Of a DNA stretch of 64,000 nucleotides, positions 30,870 through 42,647 are shown piece after piece. The notes beneath the pieces were generated by a model. The model was not told where the DNA came from. It searched no databases and worked only from the letters and a program-made list of their open reading frames with translations. Location of the stretch: the NCBI GenBank assembly GCA_014529385.2, contig CM043942.1, positions 53,136,647-53,200,646 on the forward strand. Reading direction: 5' to 3'. Positions within the stretch are counted from its first letter, which is position 1. Every line of letters begins with the position of its first letter. This DNA is from Adiantum capillus-veneris (lineage: Eukaryota; Streptophyta; Polypodiopsida; Polypodiales; Pteridaceae). The position numbers and the translations under genes are program-made.

Positions 30870-32840
30870 TTTTCCATTCATGGAACCCCCCCATATTGTT
30901 TTCTCTTTTACCAAAAAATATTTCCTATTTTATAAGTTTCTTTGATTTTTTTACTTCTTTTTCACTAACGTTTTAGCCTTTAGTTAAATAAATAATACTT
31001 ATGCTAAATCAATCACGATGTAGCATAATGAAGTAAGCTTTCTTTGTTGATCTCTCTTTTGACCTTAAATATCAAATATATATATATTCTAGTAGTTTTC
31101 TAATATATTTTTTCATGTATGTATATTATTCCACTCTACCAAATATTTTATTCACTAGTTTTCATTTTCAAACCTCAACCCCACTTTCAAATTTCAATAA
31201 TACCTCCATCTAGATGATTGCCAATCTTTTCAACACTCTAGGTCATGTTTTCATACACATGAAGAGCTTACACTTGAAGGCAAGAGAGAAGTCCACTCAA
31301 AGGGGACCACCAAAAGACTTTTGGGCCACAAATAATACATTATTTGGCTGAAATTTTTTAAGTAAAGAAGAACCCCAAATCTGAAGGAGCGTTCAACATG
31401 AAAGATGTAGCTCGTGATCTCAACTTTTAGCTCAATTTTTTCAGAATTTTTGGAGTTAATCACGGAGATATGATTTTTGTAGTGGACCCCAGTTTTCTCG
31501 TGTAATGGTGACACAGGCCATCCCCCACTTTTCTTCTTTTAGAATGGCTATGGTTCTACAAGTCTTCAAGAATGATTACAAGAGACAAGGCTCTTTTAAT
31601 GAGGTCTTGGCTAGTCTAGAGTAATTCTATCACCATTTTTGGAGGATCCATCCTCATCAACAAATATCCACCTTCGACAACCTCTCTTATAATTTTCTTA
31701 CCTCTCTCTTCTCTCCCTAATAAGCTTATGTCTATCCAAATCTAGACTATTGTAAATATTTCCTATCCTCTACATCCTACCCACATTCTCTCTTTTTCTC
31801 CTCTATTGACTCTGGTATTTTAAATAATGAGGAACAAGATGGGAGCCACAGTCACATGCACCCCATTTTCCTAGTCACCAAAGTGGGACACTCACCTCAA
31901 ATAGAAATATTGCTAAAGCCTTCCCTCCTTCCCTATATAAGGAGGCCATGAGAGCTCACTTAGGGGAGAACACACACACACCACACACACCTATCCATAC
32001 ACACTCTTTGTGCTACATGCTTGTAGCATGAACCCTAATCACATAATCACAACACCATCATCATCATCACCATCACCATGCACAAAAGATGAGCACCACA
32101 CCTCCACACCACTTGTAATTAAGGGTTGAAGGCACAATTTCAAGAAGAAGAAGGGTGGACACACTCATGATATTCCTCGCCATCAACTCCCATCTCTCCA
32201 TTATGCCTCCTACGGTCTTGTTCCCTTCTCATTTTCCTGCCATACGCTACCTATTGTATTCATCTTTTGCAAGCAATCAACACACTCCATCTTGGTGCCA
32301 TACTTTGTGTCGCTTTGGATACATCTCATTGTGAGTATGGTAGATGCTTGTTCCTTGCCTTTTTTTCTACTTATGTAAAGGTGTGCGGATTCGCCACCAT
32401 ACACACACACCTCTCTCTCTCCCTCTCATATTCCTATCATCTTGCTTTCCATCTTGAGGTGTGCGGATTCGCCACCTCTTGTATGATAAGTGAGCATATT
32501 CACAAGCTTCCCTACCTCATTACCTTCCTTACTAACATGCATGAGTAGCAAGCCCATTCTCACTCATTCACCACCCTCTCACCTATTCTCCGACCACCCC
32601 ATTCCACATTTGGGCATGGATCTTGAAATTGTTTTCCATGGCATGCTTCATTGTGTATATGTATGCGTCTAGCCGCATATCTTGCTAGGTGGTGCCCCAT
32701 TGTGTATCCCCCATGATGAGGCCATTGTGCATAGTCTTGGTGTAGAGGCCACCGGTCTATATTTTCACTTCGCCTCTCAATAGCTACAATGTAGAGCTTG
32801 GTTTGAGGAAGTAGACAAGTCTGATCAGACTTGATCAAAG
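30870..32840 (+). repeat. Solo-LTR-like block, copy 1 of a long LTR family
   Basis: Non-coding and AT-rich, then a TATA box (TATATAA, 31934-31940) and a C/T-rich downstream part. It shares blocks with 37.9-40.35 kb. Examples are GTAGCTCGTGANCTNAACTTT plus CTCAAATTTTTTCA near 31410-31440 and 38630-38670, and CTAGGTGGTGC near 32687 and 40166. No internal coding region attached. Boundaries are approximate. Confidence 0.5.
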
Positions 32841-32849
32841 CTAGAGGCA

Positions 32850-34525
32850 TTGAATTGATGAAGGATTCAGCAGAGAGTCCACTGGTCAGTCAACGGCCAA
32901 CAAGGAAAGCATCCCAGTGGAACTGTGAAGATAGTCAAATAGAGAGAAATCTTTCAGTCCAATTGTAGTTCTGGTATGAATAGAATGAAATTTATGTAAA
33001 GATCTGTGAACGAATCCAAAGCGACAGTGGAGCTAGATGATATCAATGCGGATTACTAGAAGCTGCAAATTTATCAACAAAAGATAAAGGCACAAGTTAA
33101 AAGTAGGGCAATAGACTTGCAGCCATAAGAGACGATGAGTCCCAATATACAGAGAATACAAGCTAAGGAAGCAATGGGAACCATTTGTTGAGTAATACTA
33201 GATGGGCAGCTAGTTAATATCCTCGGTGAGCATTTGAGGTAGAGATTGGGGATTCAAGATTTAGACAACACCATTGAAAGTAAGAATGCTGATCACAGGG
33301 TAGTTCAAGCACAAGTTTGATTGAGAACATGTAGTTCATAGTAGGAAAAAAATAAATTCAAGCCCAGCTTCTTGGTATTGGATGTGCAGGGAGCCTGTGG
33401 GATGCTTCTAGGTAGACCATGGCTAAGATTCTAAAATGGCTAGAGCAATCCATGATTATGCTAATCAAACACTAACAATTCAGGGATCCAGTAGGAGAAT
33501 AAAAGTGACACCAGAAGCTGGAAGAAAGATCTCAAACTAGAGGAACTACGCAAAAAGTACATCACTAAGAAGATCAAGTGAATTGGCTTCAATGAACATT
33601 TTCCCATTGACAGAGATAGATTTAATTACTCTATTGATTGACAAGAACAAGCAGAAAGGAAGAAAAGACAGTACCCATACCAGTTCACTGAACTGAATCC
33701 TGGGAAACACCTAGTTCATCTATTATATGGACGACCACCAGAACAACAAGCATAGGATAAGTTTGTTTTCAAAATAGCACCAGAAACCAGTCATATTGAC
33801 TCTGAGCAAGGAAACCAAGCAGCTGATCAGAACAAATAATGGACTACTAGAATTGATTGATCCTTCAATAATTATGATGTTGGTATTAGGACTGAGAAGG
33901 AAGCTGAGTCATTGGATAAGCACAAGGGAGGAGGTCCAAATTGGCTACTTCCAAATGAACAAGAAGTGGAAGAATCTCAACTCAGAGGAGAACCCTCGAA
34001 TGATAAAGATCAATAAGCACCTGAAGACAGAGATCAAGGAAAAATCAAAGGCACTGTTCCAGAAATACAAGGATGTATTTTCTTGGGAATATATTGATTT
34101 GAAAGGAGAAGATCCAAAGGTATGCCAACATCAAATACCACTAAAGCCAGATTCTAGACCAGTGAGACTGCAGAGATACAAGATGAACCCCAACTATGCT
34201 AAGAAGGTCAAGGAGGAGATAGACAATCTTCTCAATGCAGGGTTCATAATAGAGGTGGCGAGCAGTGACTAGTTGTTTCCAATAGTGGTAGTTCCCAAGA
34301 AGAATGGCAAGTTAAGGGTGTGTGTGGATTATAGGAATTTGATTGCTTGGATTATCAAGGACCCCTTCCCATGCCCTTTACAGACATGCTATTGGATGAG
34401 ATTCTAGGCCATGAAATGTATAGCTTTATAAACGATCACAGTGGCTACAATCAAGTTAAGATTGCACGTGAAGACTGAACTAAAACCACATTAATCACTG
34501 AATGAGAAGCATTTTTAAGGGAGGA
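32850..34525 (+). pseudogene. Element E: protease end and RT N-terminal part
   Basis: The protease C-terminus GMLLGRPWL lies at about 33399-33425, followed by a shifted linker. RT begins in frame 33796-34272: KSKALFQKYKDVFSWEYIDL, CQHQIPLKPDSRPVRLQRY and EEIDNLLNAGFIIEV. After TAG (34270-34272) it continues with FPIVVVPKKNGKLRVCVDY. Later RT blocks are badly shifted and end about 34520. The protease-before-RT order is canonical here. Confidence 0.75.
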
Positions 34526-34529
34526 AAAT

Positions 34530-34625
34530 TAGTTCGGGTGGCCTCTACACCAAGACAATTCCCAGAGGCATCATCAATGCCGGGTTGGAAATCTTGGGGG
34601 GGGGACCACCTAGCAAATATGCTGC
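34530..34625 (-). repeat. Inverted fragment of the long LTR family
   Basis: GGTGGCCTCTACACCAAGAC at 34537-34556 is the exact reverse complement of 32736-32755 within the solo-LTR-like block. Weaker similarity continues for about 70 bp to a GGACCACC end. Confidence 0.5.
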
Positions 34626-34639
34626 TAGGACGCAAGAGA

Positions 34640-35635
34640 ACTTAGATCATGAATGAAATGCAGCATGCTAGTGGTGTTCAATCAGTGTGTCTCACAAAGA
34701 TAAAAGTAATCATAATATGTATGTGACATGATGCACCAACAAAGAAACCATCAACCAATCAAAAGGAGTGTTTTTGGGCAGATACATTGCTTGGACAACA
34801 AACAAGATGTCAACCAAGAGCAGAGCTTGATCCGTAGGTGCATGGAAACAAATAGATGGGTGTCAATCATCTACTCGACCTCTCTAGATAATCACTACCA
34901 AGGGAAATCAACTCAAAGCACACTAGGTGTACACAACCGCTGCTTTACCTACGATGCTTGAACTCTCCAAAACATTTCCTAACGTCATCGAATCGTCATG
35001 AATCTCAAGGATAACGTCTACACACTTAGAAGACACTACCCTTTAGTCCCTAACCCAATCTACTACCTGCAACCACTTTGTGTGAAAATCGCGTATGAAG
35101 AGAGGCCCAAATTATAAGTCATCGATTCTCAAAGTGCTTATGCCTAAGATGTAGCTTGGCTTTCCGTAAATGCAATGACATATAGCAATCAAAAACGGAT
35201 GCACGGTTGGAGAGAAAACTCACCTCAAAGATCGTGGAGAGCTCTTTGCGAGGAGACCAAATTGTGCAAGCTTGGCGTTCTAACACAATGGTGTAGTCGC
35301 CTTTGCAATGTAGCTTTAGTAGCACATCTAAGGAAGAGAAGAAGCTCTCACTCACTCTGAACACACAACACACAATCACGATACACTTCGTAGAGCTCAA
35401 AAAGATGATTGATTCAAAAGTTGTCTTAGGTTTACAAAAATTGGCTTTTAAACCTCAGCCTTGGAGGTTCTAACTCATCAAAATTAAATTCTACTTTCTA
35501 CCATGGGTTTTATTGATCTGCATATTCAATAGGTTACAATCTGGAAACTCAATGGAGTCCCAAAAAAAAAATTACAAATGTATTCGTCAAATTATATGAT
35601 ACAAAAATAGGCTTTCTTGTGTTCAGTTGTTAACA
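34640..35635 (-). repeat. 3' LTR of element F (second member of the element A family), far end approximate
   Basis: On the - strand the LTR begins TGTTAACAACTG at 35635, straight after a G-rich polypurine tract. The region contains no coding sequence I can support; the frames here are chance. The far end near 34640-34730 is not fixed. Confidence 0.55.
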
Positions 35636-35655
35636 CTCCCCCCCCCCCCCCTCCG
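35636..35655 (-). promoter_or_regulatory. Element F polypurine tract
   Basis: On the - strand a purine run GGAG plus more than 10 G ending GAG sits between the end of ORF3 and TGTTAA, the same arrangement as element A at 16350. Confidence 0.75.
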
Positions 35656-36840
35656 CGTCAATGTCGTCCTCAGCATGAGCTTTCCATGTGTTGGGGATTT
35701 GTTTTTTTGAGTTGGTGGCAGTCTTCTTCTTCAGCTTTTGTCAATGGAAGCCTAGTGGCTTTATGTATGACTCATATCTCACGTTGCCCATGTTGATTGT
35801 AGGGCCAAAGATCCTGCTGTCATAAGTGAAGAAGTCGATGTAGAAGGCTTCCTTGAATGCTTGCATATGGAAGATTGGCAGGAACATCAATCTTTGATAG
35901 AATAAGTGGAGCACCTCCGAGGATGGCTTCTTTGACAAATCATAAATCATCTTGGTGACAGTGTCGCTCGTTGATAGTAATGTTGAGTCTGTGGCTTTGG
36001 ACGACGCGAACTCCTTGATGCAGGCTAGCATTGTTTTACATATCTTTCTAAGCATCACACAGCTCAAGTCAAGAGAGCCAGTGAAAAGCTTAATGGCACC
36101 GGTGAGGGTTTTCATCACATAAGTTCTCTTTATTGTCTCTCGCTCCTTGGATGTGGAAGATTAGGATAATTCAGCCATTTTGAATGCCTTTGCAACAACA
36201 TTGCATGATCTTTCCAGGACCTCATTTGCGGCACTGGTAGAAGGAGACATCATCCCTTACTGACTTTGACGCGTCAACCAGACATACAAGGTTATGTTGG
36301 ATATTTGGAAAGCCACCCTTTTTTACATTTAGGATGTGAGTCCACTATACATTTGGAGGCCTTGTGATCTTTGATATCACCATCAAAAAGTGGTGTTGGC
36401 TCCTCCATTTAGATGCACTTTTACATGGTCATTACTTCATACTGAGTAGAGGATAAGGAAGGGATGGTTGCATCCTTTCTGTTGTGGTCACATTTTGTGT
36501 CAATATTTTGGACACCCATGGAGTGTAGCATCCTGCTCTGTTCCCACTCTATGGCAGCTTCTGAGCTCTCTTTGATTGCTTTCTCTATTAGAGTACAAAG
36601 ATGAGCCTCGTCTTCTGCTTTTAACACTTGTCCTTCTTCTTGGATTTGCGGAGGTATCTCCACTAGTCATGGTTCTTTGGAACTGTTAGGGAGTTCTAGA
36701 GGCTCGTATTGGGTGTTGTCTCTAAGGTCACTTGGACTTGGATTTGTAGTTTGGCCCCGTGCCCTTTCCACTTCTTGCCTCAAATCTATCATTTGATGTT
36801 GGGCTAGCTCATCTCTTTTCATGACCTCTTCTGCTTCCAC
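35656..36840 (-). pseudogene. Element F: ORF3 C-terminal part
   Basis: Frame 35741-36118 (- strand) reads MKTLTGAIKLFTGSLDLSC, LRKICKTMLACIKEF, LFYQRLMFLPIFHMQAF, KEAFYIDFFTYDSRIFGP and NVRYESYIKPLGFH. It is block-for-block homologous to element A at 15,930-16,250. Upstream frame 36421-36663 (EDEAHLCTLIEKAIKE, EWEQSRMLHSMGVQN) matches the helical segment before it. The end runs straight into the polypurine tract. The 5' part of ORF3 has been lost or separated by insertions. Confidence 0.7.
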
Positions 36841-37860
36841 TTGCGAGCGGACAACTTTGAAAAAACCCCTATATACGACTCATATTAGGGAATATGACCC
36901 CCCTTTCTACGTTTATACGATAATCAATGAAGATATAATAGGACTAAATTTTGAAGTTCTTAAAGTCGAAAAGAATGTCGTAAGCCATATCTTTCGTTTA
37001 GCATGATTTCAAAGATTGTTGAATAGTCTATTAGATAGAGCTTATATGAATGAGTTTAAGATATTAAGAGAAAAAATATACTCTCTTCTTTTCAAATACT
37101 ACACCAAAGATATATTTTATAAAGATTAATGAACAACAGATAGTCTGTCTATGAACAGTATAATAAAAACGTAATTAAAACTGAGATTTTTATTAGTATC
37201 AATGTGTTATATTTATGTGTTTTAGCTTAAAATGCATGGGTAGGCTTAAAATAAGTTGAAAAAGTAGTGGAGACCCAAAAATAGTGTTTTTAGGAGTCGC
37301 GACCTAAAAGTTGAGTTTTCAGCCAAAAAAAATACGTTTTTCGCAATTCTGGCTACCATGCCTTCTAGACCAGACATGTTCCCGTCGTTTTGAGTATCTG
37401 GAAGTCTATGTTCTGAGTTTGTTTGACCAAGTTATGACAAAAAAAAATTGCCAGCAGCAACAGGGTAACCTACAAGTAGCCAACAGGTTAGCTTACAAAC
37501 AAATATACAGTACAGGTAATATCTCTTTTGTTTGATCCAATCAAGAAGTGATTATACTCTTTTATGATGGTACAAAATGATGTTTTGAATTTGATTACCA
37601 TGTTGATTTGGTTGCACGAGTATGTTCTTTTAGCTATTTTGTAGACGATGCAGGGTGTCATGATATTGGGATTGTGATCGTGTTGAGATTTCGATTATGA
37701 TCGTTGTTGCCATTGATAGTCGTTTTTCGGCTTTCCATAATTGCCATAGTAAGCTACCTCACCCTATCAAATCACTCAAACATTTTGGTTATCCCTACCA
37801 TTTCACTGTACATAGGCGTGTGTGAGTTAGGGACTTTCTCCATATTTTTTTAAAAACCCT
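36841..37860. other. No gene seen
   Basis: AT-rich, short frames only. It lies between ORF3 of element F and the long LTR, so it may be element F spacer. Confidence 0.35.
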
Positions 37861-39384
37861 CAATTAGCTAGTCACTGGGCTAGTTGAGCCAAAAAAATAA
37901 AAAAATAAAAAAATATAAGTATCTTATGGCCCATTTGTGTGTAAATATTTTATTGTATATAGGGCCTAAATAAAATGATTTTTCATAATTATTTGGTATT
38001 TATTTAAATATTTATACTTAGGTGTGTGTTATTTATGCTATGTACATTGACTCACCATTACCATATTTTTTCTTACCATTTTGCATACTCTTTATTCCAT
38101 ATAAAAATAATTTCATGCAAGCTTCTCTTATTTTTGGTGTAACTCCATCCCAACAAAAATCCAAAAAAACTAGTTTTATTTATGTTTTTTCACTATTGTG
38201 ATTTTTCCTTCCTACATCTATTCTCTTTTACTCTCATAAATTAGAACACCAAAAATATTCATCTTTTTATGGTAGACTTATAATGAGAGAGATTTATTTT
38301 GACCCCTTTATATTTTTTCCACCTATATTATTTATATTTGACATGTACATATTTTTTTAGACCCCTCAATATTTGATTTTCTTAGTTATACTATTCATTT
38401 ATATCATGATCTCAACAATATCTTCAATTTTAGACCTACCAAATAAGGTCAAGGGTATGTGGAATGCATGCATGCACCATGGGGAGCTCACTCTTGGAGG
38501 TATTCAAAAGAATCATTCAAAGAAAGACCTCACAAGGACCTTGTGCAGTGGAAAAAACAGTCGGTTTTGCTGAATTTTTAAAGATCACATGCTCCCCGAA
38601 TTTGAAAAGGTGGTACAAACAAAAGTTGTAGCTCGTGAGCTGAACTTTCACCTCAAATTTTTTCATATTTTTTTTGAGCCATGAGCTGTGAGCTATGATT
38701 TTATTGGTGAATCCCAGTTTGCCCATGCTATGCAGCCACACTCCCTCTTCCACTTTATCATTTTCCTCTTTCACACACACTCCTCCCTCTCCTTCCCACT
38801 CCCAAACCTGCAACTCCCATGTCCTAATTCACCCTCTTCACCATTGCCACATCTCTCACACCTCAATAGCCTTCATCCTCCATTTCTACACCCTATGTGT
38901 CCCCCTTTCTCTTTACATATATGTCCATATTACCACACTCTCTTCAGCTTTGTAAAGAACTTCAAAAAATCAACAAAAATCCAAGGATAACCTCTGCAAA
39001 TGAAGGCTTTTATCATGAATTTTCCAACGTTTGAAGATAACATAGCTTCATCGACACACGTTACTTCACCATGCTAACCGCTTCTTCTAACGGTGCTGTA
39101 AAGAGGTGAATGTCAACTTCTCCAAGCTTCAACCTTGCTTTACAAGTTTATCCCTTCTCTAACTTTTCTCATCATATATCTCACCATTTGGTGAATGATT
39201 TTGTAAATATTTTTTAGTGATAATTACTAACTACTAACCACTAACCTTATTGTAAGATGCACCCTCTACTAGAGTAGGCACTCCCAAATTATTCACTCAA
39301 TCCTCTCTCCTTTCATCCTCAATAATTCTCTTTCCTTGAGCCCACATCCATGTGACTCAAAGGACAAGAGAGACCCACCCTCAT

Positions 39385-39417
<33 letters not shown>

Positions 39418-40384
39418 TTATTCCTTCAAATAAACTTATTAGGCCTAATCCTAATCGAAGGCTTCTAAAACCTATAAATAGAGCCCTTCTCTCCCTTGTA
39501 AATCATCCCATGATCACACTACACCACACCATTCTCAACACATAACACACCACTCTTCAAGCCTAGTTGTGTAGAGTGTGTGCATTGTGAGTGCTCTATT
39601 CCATCACTACACATAGGTGCATGGAGAAGCTTGAAGTTAGTTATGTCATCTAGAGGAGTGGAGTGATACTATACTCTGCAATCACACTTGTAGCCTACTC
39701 TTGTCCATAAATAAGATTCATAGTTTTGGGTGCAATTATATGCTGCAACTAGGACTCTTCTCTCCAAATTGACTTGATAAGTTGGCTCATGAGGTGGTTG
39801 AAGGTATATTGTCCTTGAAGTTTGTTGTGCCATTTCATGCTTGGTAGTTTAAGGGCTTGTTGAATTGTTTGCCTAAAAGGTAAATTGTAAGAGGGTGCTC
39901 GGTGAGAGGGCTCCCGTGACCCTAAGACAATTTGTGTATTGGCAACAAGGTCAAGTTTTGTGTTGTCTCTCTATTTCTCATCAAGCTTTGTGTGCATCTA
40001 GTCTTTAAGGCTAAGACTGAGTTGCTCAAGTTGATTTGTGCTCTTTACCTCTCTCTGGCGTGGTGAATGTTTGTGTTTGGTGTGTGTGGCTATCTTGCAT
40101 TCCCCTCTCTTTGTGCGTTTGAGTACAAGGAGATATCACGTGCGTCCTAGTTCGCATCTACAACTAGGTGGTGCTCCTTTTCTTGTTTCGTTTCTGACTG
40201 TGGGTTGTTGTTGTCTCTGATTGTGCTTGCCCCAGCCCCAATTGAGCAGCACGGGAGCCTTGAAGGGTGTTTAGAGGACGCTCTTCTTGTTGCCGGCCCC
40301 GGACCGCCTCACCATCAAGAGATTGAGATTGAGATTGAGAGTGTGATTGTGATTCACTACAAGAGGTTGTGTGCTCTTGTGACG

Positions 40385-40620
40385 TTGTTAGCGACGGAAA
40401 TACACTGGGTTTTTATAACCCCCGGCGTCGCTAAAAGCGTCGCTACGAGAGCGTCACTATATGCGTCGCTATATGCATCGCTATAACCGTCGCTATATAG
40501 CGACGGTCATAGCGACGGTTATAGCGACGTTTACACAAAAGTCTATAGCGACGCTCATAGCGATGCTACAGAGCCATAAATAGCGACGGTTATAGCGACA
40601 CCCGAGAGAAAAAATATTTG
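40385..40620. repeat. CACTA left subterminal repeats
   Basis: About ten copies of GCGTCGCTA, TAGCGACG and close variants in both orientations. In known CACTA elements such motifs are the binding sites for the TnpA-type protein. Confidence 0.8.
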
Positions 40621-40956
40621 GTGACAGGGCATTGAATGCCCTGCCACCCATCAACCATATTGTACTTGATTCACTTTTTAAAAAAAGTGCAAGGGTAGAT
40701 AATAGACCCAAAATAGTCACCCACAAGACGCATTGTTTGCAAAATTGACAAGCGTAAAATTGACAATTGTACACATCAGAGGCAAAATGAATTGATTGGC
40801 AAATGTAATAATGACAATTGTACAACATCATAGGCATAAAGAATTGATTGGCAAAATGAACTGCGGTGACAAATATAATAATATACATGGTTCAAAAAGA
40901 CGTATAAAATCCGTCTCATGATACATAAGCTATGAGAAACCCTAAACTAATGCTAT

Positions 40957-42307
40957 CTAGCTACGGCTAAACTGACGTCGTCTAGTCAGACGTCGTCTAG
41001 TCAGACGTCTCATCGCGTCCAAGCGGTGTATCTGTCGGATTTTGCAAAAAAAGACAATAAGACAGCTTTCAGTAAGTATAAACATATAACAACATTTATA
41101 AAACAATACAAAAAATAAAAAAGAGTAAACCCTAATACTAACCATGCCGTCGCGAGAACTGAGAATGTCCATCAGGGCGTTTAAGCCCTTCCTGCCTGCG
41201 TACTCGCGCTCGTACGGTGTGGGATCACGTCCTGTCATCGACCACTGTCAAAACATACAAAGATTTCATTATGTTAGAATTAAAAAACTCATAAACCCTA
41301 AACTATCGAACATAAAGAGCAATGCAAAAACACTTACAAAATCGGCCTCAAATGATGCCCATCCACCGCTCCCCAAGTGGTGCGAGCTCCCTGCCTCTAC
41401 TCGCGCTCTGGCTGCATCCTTTTGTTGCTTCCACTTGTCGGGATTCTCGCGCGCTGCTTTCTTCGCATTCTTCCAATCTTCTTTGGCCAACCAATCTGGC
41501 CTGTTCCACCCATTCTTGATTGCTTTTTGCACTTCGGAACGCTTGTGTTTGCAGTATTCGCGCATTTGAATCTTCATCAGGTCTTCATTGAAGCGCTGAT
41601 CCCGTGTTGGAACGGGAAACTCATCATGAAGTATGCTGATGACTCTGTTTTTTAAATCACTTGGTACTTCACTCCATTTGTTTAGTATGTAGTGTCTAAA
41701 CAGCTGGGAGCAAAGACCACGCATGCGCGAGATCACCTTCTTGCCGTCATCATCCATGATGATGCCGCCGCTGATGTCGACGGAGTAAGGCAAGCCCTCT
41801 GGCCGGTGACGCGTGAACCTGGGTGTCCCGGCAGGGGTCTCTAGCGGCGTGTCGATGGGGGTACGGACGTCAGGTGTCTCCACCGGCGTCTGGGCCCCGA
41901 AGCGAGGAGTGTCGAGTGGGGTGGCTCCTGGAGTGAGTAGGTAGAGGTGTGTAGCTTCTAGGAACAGTCAGCCGTGCAAAACCTGGCGTAGATGGCGATG
42001 CTGTGGCTGGTGTGGGGGCGGGCAAAGAAGGGGAGGGTAAAGAGCCTCGTCGAACACGAGGCGGTGTGGAGGCATCGGTGGTGGAATCCCCACAACAATC
42101 GCCACCGCCACCACTAGAGCGCCGGTGTCTAGACGAGTGTGAAGCTCGTCTCGTCGACGCCGAAGCTTCGGAGCGCGCCGAATGCTCCGAAAGAGAGGGA
42201 GATGCGGATGGTGTAGGAACGCGCGATGATGCGCCAGAGCGATGACGCTCCACGTACCACTGTCTCTGCTGCGGTGACAAAGAAGAAAGAAACTCCTCAT
42301 CATCCAT
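40957..42307 (-). pseudogene. CACTA TnpA-type protein (Transposase_24-like)
   Basis: Start ATG at 42307 right after an acceptor-like TAATGCAG: MDDEEFLSSLSPQQRQWYVE, then a Ser/Arg/Pro-rich stretch. A small frame change near 41940 joins TPLDTPRFG and a Thr-Pro repeat. The conserved part follows: GLCSQLFRHYILNKWSEVP, WLAKEDWKNAKKAARENPDK and WKQQKDAARARVEAGSSHHL. A clean intron (41245-41337, GTAAGT...GACAG) joins ADF to WSMTGRDPTPYEREYAGRKG. A further donor (ATG|GTTAGT near 41150) leads to a short basic C-terminus. The family binds subterminal repeats. The frame change makes this copy doubtful as functional. Confidence 0.75.
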
Positions 42308-42647
42308 ACCTGCATTAAACACACGAATATTTAAACTTAATATTGAATGAATAGAGTAGACAATGACGCAAAGACCATTAAATACAATGACGTAATGACG
42401 CATATAAATACAATGACGCAATGAATCGAGTGATAGAAGAGGCAAGTCGAAAACTCAGAATTTTCAATCAAAAGATGTGAGCGCGAGTAGAAAAGAGCGT
42501 TATACACCATGGAAGGTACTTAGAGAGCCAGAGCTTTTACAACACGGAGCAAAATTGTTCAAGTACAATATTTGTGGCTTTAAGAGATCTCTCTCTCATC
42601 CTCGCATAACTCAGCATAACTTCCTATATCTATATAGAGCTCTCCGT

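Larger units (their letters stand above)
24033..34525 (+). mobile_element. Element E: decayed Ty3/gypsy split by a copia insertion and an LTR block
   Basis: Pieces in order: leader/gag 24061-24985, gag continuation with zinc knuckle 29984-30860, protease 33300-33530, RT 33796-34520. The copia element at 24987-29977 and the LTR-like block at 30870-32840 interrupt it. Many stops make it old. RT style (SWEYIDLKGEDPKVCQHQIP) is plant gypsy. Confidence 0.65.

Noticed and set aside
34597-34604. G-run as a polypurine tract
   Set aside because: It sits inside the inverted LTR fragment and is not followed by an LTR-like TG start.
35119-35400. 93-codon frame on the - strand
   Set aside because: It lies inside the element F LTR region and has no partner in element A.
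42003-42245. 80-codon + strand frame rich in Glu and Gly
   Set aside because: Antisense shadow of the Ser/Arg-rich TnpA N-terminus.
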